Source: Iris pallida | Taxonomy: Eukaryota; Streptophyta; Magnoliopsida; Asparagales; Iridaceae | Assembly: GCA_029216955.1 (NCBI GenBank) | Contig: JANAVB010023996.1 | Location: 19,486,700-19,550,699, forward strand | DNA length: 64,000 nucleotides | Direction of reading: 5' to 3' | Part shown: positions 55,638 to 64,000 of the stretch, piece after piece | Layout of the letters: each line of letters opens with the position of its first letter | Numbering within the stretch: position 1 is the stretch's first letter | Made by a program: the position numbers and the translations under genes | The notes under the pieces: model-generated | Database searches by the model: none | What the model saw: only the letters and a program-made list of their open reading frames with translations | What the model was told of the DNA's origin: nothing

Positions 55638-56789
55638 CAGTGACTAGTGAGTCAGAGTACAATATAAACATGTGAATGGCATAGAAGATTCTGGAAACTA
55701 TACTATGGAGTAATTCTGGAAACTACACTACTTGGATATTATTCACATGTCTACTTCTACTCCCCCGTACCCCCAATCAATACACAAGGATTCAACCAGG
55801 TTATGTTATGATTCCATGCAAAGGCCCACAAGGGGTGATACATGGATAGCCCATAAATAGGTAATTCTGGGAATGCCCATAATGGGGTGATTCTGGGAAT
55901 GCCCATAAATGGATGATTCTGGGAAGACTCTGTGATCATGAGAGTACATGTCACAAGTGATCGAAGAACCGTGAAGCATAATGATATACCATGTAAGTGA
56001 AATGCACAGAACATATAGTATACGATGCTCCCTGAGGGAATAACATCTCAAGATAGGATCCATATGGTACTAATCCGTGTTACCAACGTGACAGCATCAA
56101 GTATAGTAATCTAAAGCAGAAAAATAATTCTAACAGGATATGAAATGATCAGAGAATGTACTCGCCTGGTAACCTGAATAGCTGATAAGTATAGGAGTCC
56201 AACTGAAGCCACAGAGTCCTATTTAAAGCAACACAGGTTACAAGGTGTTCAAGTAGTAATAAATGAAACTCTACAAGCAATCTATATTATTCTAGGTTCT
56301 TCTAAGTCAAAACAACTCTAGGTTAACTCCGGTCAATAATCTAGTCAAACTAGGTCAAGTGTTGACTTATAGTTGACTTTGGGTCAACTGGTCAACTCTG
56401 GTCAACAGGGTAAATTCTAGTCTAATTATTAAAGAATAAAATGTACTTCGTTATTTGTACGTCGAAACTTACGACACGCAAATCGAGATGAGATGATCAA
56501 CGGTAAAGTTGATAATCTTATTATAGTGATCCACGTATCCATCTTGTCAATTTCAGCGATGTGAGATCACTGGAATTGACTGAGCTCAGTTTCGTTGTAC
56601 TAATCCCGAAATACGAACAATATAAGAATTTATTATTAATTAATTATAAAGAGGCTAAACTCAGAGAAACTATCAACAAACATTGTCGGACGATGAAATA
56701 AACATCGCCAACGTGTCCAGAATGGTCAAATTAGCTAGGATAGCCTATCCAACGGTCCAATTTGGATACAAGGGCAAAAAGGTAATTTC

Positions 56790-57430
56790 GGGTCAAAACG
56801 GTGTCCGTGTCGGAGCCGTTTTGTACTGAAAAACGTGCAAGAAAATAAATCTATAAAATATAACAAATTATATGTCCATGAAACCAGAATGACGATACGA
56901 ACCCAACGGTATCTCCAGAATTGGATTCCGTTGACCCGATCTCAATTTGGTCCGTTGACTAGAATTTGGAATTCCGGTTTGCACGGAAATGCGTGCCGGA
57001 GCCAATGTTCTCAAAACTCAGCAAACTACGTGTCAACGAGTCCAGTATGATGATACGAACTCAACGGTATCTCCGAAATTGGATTCCGATGAGCCGATCT
57101 CAAAATGACCCGTTGACCCGGATATTGGTATCCGACTTGCACCGAAATACGTGTCGGATCCAATCTCCACCAAAACTTAGCAAATTATATGTCAACGAGT
57201 CCAGAATGACGATACGAACTCAACGGTATATCCGAAATTGAATTCCGATGAGCCGACGTCAAAAAGTCCCGTTGATCCAGAATGTGTGACCCACTTTACA
57301 CCGAAAAACGTGTCAGGGCACACGTTCTCCAAATCTAACAAATTTTATATGAAAATATGCCAAAACGATGCCACAAGTCTAATGGTGGTGTCAGAAATGA
57401 AATCTGGAGTCCCGTGTTCAAAAATAAAAT
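56790..57430. repeat. Tandem array of a ~159-bp unit (about 3.5 copies)
   Basis: The segment (A/G)CAAAYTAYRTGTC recurs at 56863, 57022, 57181 and, diverged, 57339. Each is followed by CCAG-ATGA-GATACGAAC, CAACGGTAT and TTGGATTCCG in register. Units get more diverged to the right. Confidence 0.85.
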
Positions 57431-57867
57431 TTTACAAGTTGGAAATTATGAATTTGGACGACCAACTTTGGCGTCGAATTCAACCAATCAAACAAGCTCA
57501 CAATAAAACGAAACTGGAGGGGTAGTAAGAGGGTTATACCAGCGTCGCACAAGAACTGGTAGCACACCAAAAGGAGCTGCGGTGGAGGAGATACAAGCTG
57601 ACGAAGTTGGCCCCGCGAAACTGTCCAAATTTAATACAATTTAAACGGTCAACTTGGTGGCCGGTTTTGATGTATCAAGCGATAAAATTAACGGACAAAA
57701 ATTGATATGAGTGAAGGTGGATATACCGAGACTGTGACGGAGCGAAGAAATCGTCGATCAAACGGTCGGATTTCCGGGAAAACGTGCACGAAGTTGCTGC
57801 GACGGGGCGACATTTCAGCGTCGTTCCCGAGCTCGTCACGACGGGACGTTGTACAAAACGCACGAAT

Positions 57868-60350
57868 CGCCCATACTCCACCCTCAACACAACACACCCA
57901 CCCCTATTAAATCCCACCTAACTTTTCTCTCTCCTCTTTACTTTCATTTTTCCTCCATCTTCTTCTTCCTTTCTCCACACAACACCAACACTATAGGCAA
58001 GTGCACCTTGCCACCACATGAAAACCCTATTTTATTTGTCCATTAGCTAGATTAGGCCTTGGTGAACAACATTAGAACTTAGCATTTTGTGATTTGGGGT
58101 TTCCATTTTTCTAGATCTAGGTTTTAACCATTTTCGGAAATTCTTGGTTTTGATCTATTAAACTTGTAATTTTTCTTGTTTTGATGCTTCCATGTGGAAG
58201 AGAATTCAATTTTACCCAAGTTAGAACTTTGAAAATCCAAATTTGGTTTTGATTTGGCCAAGATATGAAAGATTGAATTTTTGGTGTTCTTGATGCTTCC
58301 TCTCGGCCTGGAGAAGAAGACCTCAGTCTGCGCACTTTAGCGCAGTACTGAACCGCGCATCCTCCCTTTGGCCAGCGCTCTTTAACACAGTGCTGACCGT
58401 GCAGCTCGCCCCTTGGCGAATCGCGCTCGCTCCCTGGCGCACTCGGCCATGCGCCATCGGCCCATACGCCCTCGGCCGTGCACCATCTGAACCCAGCGCC
58501 ATCCGACCTAGCGCAAGCCAGTCCATGCGCCATCTGACCCTACGCCATCCTCCCCTGCGCAATTGATCCCTGCACCATCTGACCCTGCGCCATCTGACCC
58601 TGCGCCACCTGCACCCTGCGCAACTAGCACCGTGCGCCACCCATCTCCTGCGCCCTTTGTCCCTGTGCCCTTGGCTCCCGACGCAATTGACCCCTGCGCC
58701 ATCAACCCCCTGCGTAACCCACTTGCCCATGATGATTTGGTTTTATTTTCCTTAAGCTTGGCTTCTCTTTCGTGGATTGGGTTTTGAGATCTTGTTCCAC
58801 ACAACACAACTATCTTGACCCAACACGACCTGGCACGATTTTCAGTATTTGCTATGACTAGTACAGTTTTCGTGATTTCTGTGATTCATGATCCTAGTAC
58901 TTCTGATTTTCTGGATAATGACCCGATGGGTTGCATTCTTGACTTGTAACCTGATAACTTGATAGTGGCCCGTGGCGGCGCACTCTTGACTTGTAACTTG
59001 ACTTGACTTGATGCTGTTGCGACGACTAACTTGACTTGCATAACCAACTTTGACACCGTGGGTGTTCCTACTTGCTTGCTTGTGCAATCTACTTGTCTTG
59101 TCTTGCATTCATGTCTAGGACGTGACTCCCTGGTTCCCACGGTCAGGGATTTGCACTGAATATGGATTAGGCTAATGACTAGATCAAACTATAGTTCATG
59201 GAGAATTTCCAGTCACAGGCAATCTCGTTATCTGGGCACTTTAATTGGACTTGTAGCTTACCGACGAGTAGAGCATATTTCCAGCACACTGTCATGTGTT
59301 GCACCCTCTAAGTCACCTAAGGGTATATCGTCTCCGGGGCGATGTACCCAACCATACTCTCAACCCGCGGAAGGATAACTGGATGGTCTGCAGGGCTTGG
59401 GACTGGGAAATTCTCATTGCATCTTGTTAGTAATTAGGCTTGTGATAACCCTAGTTAGTTAAAGTAGTAAGCCGTAGTAATTGCTTGGCCGCTTATGAAT
59501 GTATGGTGTCCAGCCCTGTCTTAGTCTCGTCTTGTTCCTGTACCCGGTTACTCTTGTACATGATTGTTTTACTTATTATAACAATATATGGGTAGAGACA
59601 GAGTGCTATTCAGGCGAAGGGTTACAACCCTGGTCCTTGTTTGGTTGAAGGGTTGTAACCTGGTCACCGTAATGGTTCCACGTTCCTAGTCGTCTATTGT
59701 CCTGTTGTTCTCTTTACTTACTTGTACTTTTCTTTCATTTTCTTATGTTCTGATATGCTGGCTTTTATTCTTATTTCGTGGCCACCTTTGTGGCACTTGC
59801 TCTTTCTGGGGTTTGACCCAGCTGGTTTTGTGTGGCCAGATTTCGGAGCAGCACCCGAGGATCTACCGAACCTCCAGCTCGATGGTGGCGACTAGAAGGA
59901 ACCCGGGCTACGAGTGGGTTTTCTATTTTGTTTCGCTCACTCTATTGTAAAAATTATTCTTTTGAGGCGTTTAGCCGACGAGCACCTGTTAGCTCGATGC
60001 ACCTTTACTTACTGTCTGCCTGCGGGCTGTAAACATGATTAACAAATCCTAGGGTTGATCATGTATGACTTAACTCTTGTTAGTCCTTGTATTTTGTACG
60101 ACTAGCTTCATGATCAGCTGATATGTAATATTTGGGACGCCTTTTATTGTATATTGGTGGTCAAACATCTTGTAACTATATTACTTGCTTGAGATTGAGA
60201 CAATAGGCTTGACCTTAAGAGACCGTTGGCTTGTAGTAAACCCTCATATCTAGACAGCCGTGACCGTATAGCGAGATGAACTTCATTTCTATATACGTAG
60301 CTGGCTATGTTCGCCTCCGCTCTCCAGTATTCTGGTTCTGGGGTATGACA
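57868..60350 (+). repeat. Element B 3' LTR, lacking its first ~175 bases
   Basis: From ATACTCCACCCTCAAC on it matches 46437-48919, ending GGGTATGACA. Substitutions relative to the 5' LTR are more frequent in the GC-rich array (58310-58720). Confidence 0.9.
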
Positions 60351-60355
60351 TACAG
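60351..60355. repeat. Target site duplication of Element B, right copy (TACAG)
   Basis: Identical to 46256-46260 and 29951-29955. Confidence 0.85.
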
Positions 60356-60805
60356 TTTCCTGCAAGTTAGATATCAAAGATAACTCCTCATGCACTTCCA
60401 CAAGATGTTGTGCATTAGGTACTACATTATCATTATGAATGTACGTGTCTGTAGTGCTATTTTTCTCTTCTTCTTGTTTTTACGATACAAGTGCTTTCAT
60501 TACTAGGAACTCAACGTCGTTACCATTTCTCAAAATAATTGTACTTGCATTGTCATTTGGATTTATTATCGTTTGATATGATAATTTTTTTGAACTTTGT
60601 GCCTCTAGATTTTTAATTGTTGTAGCCATTTGGCTCATTTGATTGTTCAAACTTTGGATGTTAGCCCTCGTGTCTTGTTGAAATTGCAAGCTGTTAGTGG
60701 CAAGAGACATAATAATATCTTTTAAAGACATACCAGAATTAGAAATTTGGTCCAATTGTTGTTCGCGAAGGTATGGTTGCTTGTACTGCTGGTTGATAGA
60801 TTTTT
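60356..60805 (-). pseudogene. gag: D2 gag C-terminal fragment (Athila/Tat-like)
   Basis: On the minus strand YKQPYLREQQLDQIS (60790-60745) leads into a coiled-coil-like segment with LQFQQDTRANIQSL and QMATTIKNLEAQ, then IINPNDNASTIILRNG. This pattern is characteristic of the gag end and gag-pol linker of Athila/Tat gypsy elements. A stop follows near 60478, but the same frame stays open afterwards to the Element B insertion. The upstream part is cut off by copia element F. No RT or integrase of this element is seen, so pol is deleted. Confidence 0.7.
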
Positions 60806-60811
60806 TTTTAT

Positions 60812-61263
60812 TGTACCCTGTCGATTCATGAGATGAAGAACATAATAAAATTGCGGAAGCGTACCTGAATCTATTGCTAGACTTGATGGATCTTGAAGCG
60901 TACGTCTCTTTATTGGGGTTTGATCTTCCAACCCGCTACGGCCCTTAATAACAAAGATGAAATCTTTGTTACTCTCTTTGTTGTCGGGGATACAGAAGAG
61001 AATAGAGAAAACCCTCTCTTGGTGGCCGTATGAGTTGGGGACCATAACCCTAATGAATACACATATTTATATATGTGTTGATATTCCTAATTTGGCCCCT
61101 CATCAAATTAGAATTATCTCCGGTATCTACACATTAATTCCATAAAATTATACCCTTAAGCCAATTTCCAAATAGACCACTTTAATTTGGCTTAATTATT
61201 TAGATAGCCCAAACACAATTAATTTTACATGTGTGGCCCCTTAATTATTGAATAATTCCAACA
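60812..61263 (-). repeat. Element F 3' LTR (Ty1/copia)
   Basis: 452 bp. On the minus strand it runs from TGTTGGAATTATTCAATAAT to GGGTACA, with a TATA-like ATATATAAATATG near 61065 and a leader. A 107-codon frame inside it (60722-61045) is not a gene. The five bases after it are ATAAA. The matching 5' flank is outside the window. Confidence 0.8.
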
Positions 61264-61277
61264 ATCTCCCACTGGGC
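61264..61277 (-). other. Polypurine tract of Element F
   Basis: The minus strand reads GGCCCAGTGGGAGAT immediately before TGTTGGAA. Confidence 0.85.
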
Positions 61278-61626
61278 CACATATGTAACCTTATAATTGT
61301 GTTAACCTTAGTGAGCTCATAAATTGCTATCTTAATTCTTAGGGTATATCCGGACAATCTCGTCCATTAACCATATCAACATAGGATCATAGCGGCATTC
61401 GTCACATATAGCGTAACTAAACCATCAAATGGTCACATATACCAATATAGCTAAATGACATAGATCAATCATGGATGCGTAGCATGGAAATTATACGCAA
61501 TATGATCAGTACATGTCTATTTCCAACTGGTCCTCCTTAACTTTAGTGAGATCAATACTTTAACATAATGAAAACAGAATGAACTGAATTTCCATATATC
61601 TGATCAGATAAATATCCAAAAATACT
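61278..61626 (-). other. Element F 3' untranslated stretch
   Basis: About 350 bp between the pol stop and the polypurine tract. Nothing else is recognised. Confidence 0.6.
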
Positions 61627-64000
61627 TTAATACATAAATGTGTCCAAAACCAAATAGTACCCAAATACATAAAATACAAACTCCCACAAAACTGACATAT
61701 CATCAAATGAGTTAACACCCATATGAGCAGTGTGCTCATGAAAGACCTTGGGTGGTAACCCTTTTGTGAGCGGATCCGCTAACATAGAGTTTGTCCCAAT
61801 GTGCTCTATGGACACTTCACCATTCTGAATTCTCTCCTTCACAACTCGGAACTTTATGTCAATATGCTTTGACTTATACGAACTCCTGTTGTTATTAGAA
61901 TATAGTACTGCTGATTTATTGTCACAATATAACTTAAGTGGTCTTTCAACACCCTCCAGAATGTGCAGCCCAGTGACAAAATTTCGCAACCATATTCCAT
62001 GATTAGATGCCTCAAAACATGCTATAAACTCTGCTGCCATAGTGGACGAAGCTATGAGTGTTTGTTTGACACTCTTCCAAGATATAGCTCATCCAGCTAG
62101 CTAACATGTAAACATAACCTGTCGTGGATCTCCTGCTGTCTAGGTATCCAGCAAAATCGGAGTCAGAATACCCTATGATCTCCAGCTTATCCGATCTCCT
62201 ATAAGTGAGCATGTAATCCTTTGTTCTCTGTAAGTATCTCATGACCCGTTTGGCTGCTTTCCAATGATCCATCCCAGGGTTACTTAAATATCTGCCTAGA
62301 ATTCTAACTATGTACGCAATATCCGGACGCGTACATACCTGAGCATACATTAGACTCCCCACAGCTGATGAATAGGGGATCAATTGCATTTCCTTAATTT
62401 CAAGGCTATTTTTAGGGCACTGATTGAGACTGAACTTGTCTCCTTTAGCGACTGGGGTGTCACCTGGTTTGCATCCTTGCATGCCAAATCTTTTAAGCAC
62501 TTTATCGATATAGCTCTTTTGTGATAATCGAAGAATACCTCGAGAACGATCTCGATGTATTTGAATTCCTAATACAAAAGAGGCGTCACCAAGATCTTTC
62601 ATCTCAAAGTTATCTGATAGAAATTTTTTAGTGTCATGCAATATGCCTATATCATTTATGGCAAACAGTATGTCATCAACATACAAAACCAGAAAAATAA
62701 TTTTACTCCCACTGAATTTGTGATACACACAATCTTCAACAACGTTAACCTTAAAACCAAACGAGGTAACAACTTGGTGAAATTTATAGTACCACTGACG
62801 AGAAGCTTGCTTGAGTCCATAAATGGATTTTGTCAATTTGCAAACCATATTCTTTGGATCTCTCGACACAAAGTTTTCTGGCTGTACCATATAAATAGTT
62901 TCGTCAATGTTACCATTGAGAAATGTCGTTTTGACATCCATTTGATGTAACTCAAGATCAAAATATGCAACAAGTGCCATGATTGTTCTAAAAGAGTCTT
63001 TCGAAGAAACTGGAGAGAAAGTCTCTTTAAAATCAATCCCTTCCTTTTGAGTAAAGCCTTTAGCTACAAGACGTGCTTTATACTTATCCACATTACCCTT
63101 CGAATCCTTCTTGGTTTTAAATATCCATTTACAACCAATGGGCTTCACATCTTTTGGTAATGGGACAAGTTTCGAAACTTTATTGTCTTGCATGGACTTA
63201 TACTCCCCATTCATTGCATCAATCCACTTCATGGCCTGACGAAAGTTGATTGGATCATCTTCCAATATTCTATGGTCTTCATCATGTTCCTGGAGAAATA
63301 TGATAAAATCATCCGAAATTGCATTTCTTCTTTCTCTAGTGGACCACCTTAATGGCATCAATTCTTGAGGTTGTTGAGTTTGTTCCTCAGGAACAACTGC
63401 CTCATCTTGAATGGGGGGTAACTCTATGTTGTCTTGTTGAGGTAGCTCAACATCGACTTGTAGAGGTAAATCAACATTGTCTTGTTGAGGTTTCGGATTT
63501 ACTTCTTGATCAATGACAGGTACAGAAACCTGTACATCGTCAAAAGTGATAGTAGGGATCGTAACCGATTCCTCCTCAAGTACAATGTCCCTAACTTTAT
63601 TTCTTCCCCCAAACTCAACATCCTCAAAAAAATATACCAGTTCCCGTCTCAAAAATTGTCCTTTTTGTGGGATCGTAATATTTATAACCCCTTGATCGCT
63701 CTGCATAGCCAATAAAGTAGCTGCTTACAGTTTTGGGGTCCAATTTCTTTTCATATGGCCTATAAGGCCTTGCCTCAGCTGGACAACCCCAAATATGTAA
63801 ATGCTTCAAACTAGGTTTTTTGCATGTCCAAAGCTCATAAGGTGTTTTTACAGCCGCTTTAGTTGGCACTCTATTCAGAATGTAAGCTGCTGTTTTAAGT
63901 GCTTCACCCCATAGTGACTCTGGTAAGGTAGAATGACTAATCATACTCCTCACCATATCCTTAAGAGTCCTATTTCGTCTTTCAGCTACACCATTCATGC
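61627..64000 (-). pseudogene. pol: Pol of Element F: integrase end, RVT_2 reverse transcriptase, RNase H; broken
   Basis: Minus strand. 63998-63624 is the end of the integrase core and its C-terminal region ([28 protein letters not shown]). A one-base change in the A7 run at 63626-63632 shifts the frame. The RT frame 63712-62012 carries GCKWIFKTKKD, ARLVAKGFTQKEGIDF, the catalytic YVDDILF near 62670 and KSYIDKVLKRFGM. RNase H begins with GYSDSDFAGY near 62150. An extra base near 62090 and an adjacent in-frame TGA break the join to the last frame (62040-61627), which ends with KSKHIDIKF and ADPLTKGLP. With two shifts and a stop the copy is inactive. The 5' half lies outside the window. Confidence 0.9.

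Larger units (their letters stand above)
55633..57867 (-). repeat. Element C LTR, right part
   Basis: 55638 to about 56420 is colinear with Element A's LTR, including three roughly 28-bp GCCCATAA-TGATTCTGGGAAT units (55849-55925) and a short GGTCAA block. From about 56420 on, the sequence is unlike A and includes a 159-bp tandem array and CG-rich sequence that could be leader or U3. No TGTAACACCC start or AGACG duplication is found before Element B sequence resumes at 57868, so the end is truncated. Confidence 0.65.
46261..60350 (+). mobile_element. Element B: Ty3/gypsy retrotransposon inserted in D2, interrupted by C and E
   Basis: 5' LTR 46261-48919, leader, gag, protease, RT-RNase H and start of integrase up to 52615, then the C/E insertion, then a 3' LTR lacking its first ~175 bases (57868-60350). 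The TACAG duplication at both outer ends shows a single insertion. The rest of integrase, the 3' untranslated region and polypurine tract are deleted. The gag, protease and pol frames are all broken. The pol order and motifs fit Ty3/gypsy, probably a chromovirus (Tekay/Del-like). The lineage is uncertain because the integrase C-terminus is lost. Confidence 0.88.
60812..64000 (-). mobile_element. Element F: Ty1/copia retrotransposon, runs past the window end
   Basis: 3' LTR, polypurine tract, 3' non-coding stretch and pol (RNase H, RT, end of integrase) in order on the minus strand. Integrase before RT is the Ty1/copia arrangement. It is inserted in D2 and broken in pol. Confidence 0.9.

Noticed and set aside
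56835..57241. Repeated-domain protein across the 159-bp array
   Set aside because: Frames change between units, and the repeat is at DNA level within an LTR-derived region.

Overview
The window looks like intergenic heterochromatin from the nuclear genome of a flowering plant. It consists almost entirely of nested and decaying transposable elements: Ty3/gypsy and Ty1/copia LTR retrotransposons, a plant L1-type LINE carrying a DUF4283 ORF1, tRNA-derived SINE-like modules, a Helitron-like end, TIR elements, and long (AT)n tracts. I found no convincing host protein gene, rRNA, functional tRNA or CRISPR array. I cannot name the species.

The most important point concerns the assembly. A run of 13 N at 33955-33967 separates two pieces. 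The last ~16.3 kb of the left piece (17649-33954) and the first ~16.35 kb of the right piece (33968-50319) carry the same sequence in the same order. They differ mainly by one- or two-base losses concentrated toward each piece's end. This is best read as two overlapping contig ends that were never merged, so everything between 17649 and 50319 is listed twice. The true locus would be about 47.7 kb.

Layout. 1-2076: a minus-strand LTR-like sequence with a TATA box. 2100-2912: a copia-type LTR fragment. 2915-3746: a minus-strand LINE ORF1 fragment with a duplicated 233-bp (AT)n unit. 4226-10203: a plus-strand LINE, fully pseudogenised. 10204-15086: AT-rich DNA with SINE-like modules, a TIR element, a Helitron-like element, a PIF/Harbinger-like MITE and an hAT-like stretch. 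15092-26297: Element A, a complete minus-strand Ty3/gypsy element with 4.3-4.4 kb LTRs, 5-bp target duplications (CCCTG) and only a gag gene. 26312-28332: LTR copies of family D, including a 725-bp palindrome. 28333-29950: the minus-strand 3' region of element D2. 29956-33954: the start of Element B. After the gap, 33968-50319 repeats the material from 17649 onward.

Element B in the right-hand piece (46261-60350, plus strand, target duplication TACAG) sits inside D2. It has broken gag, protease, RT-RNase H and the start of integrase. It is interrupted at 52616 by Element C, an LTR related to that of A. C in turn contains E, a 2.4-kb solo LTR with a perfect GCTAA duplication. The nesting D2 > B > C > E gives a four-step insertion history. 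At the right edge a minus-strand Ty1/copia element (F, 60812 to beyond 64000) is also inserted in D2; its pol carries two frameshifts and a stop.

No autonomous element is intact here. Element A keeps an intact gag frame and complete ends but no pol, so it could only move with enzymes supplied by a relative.
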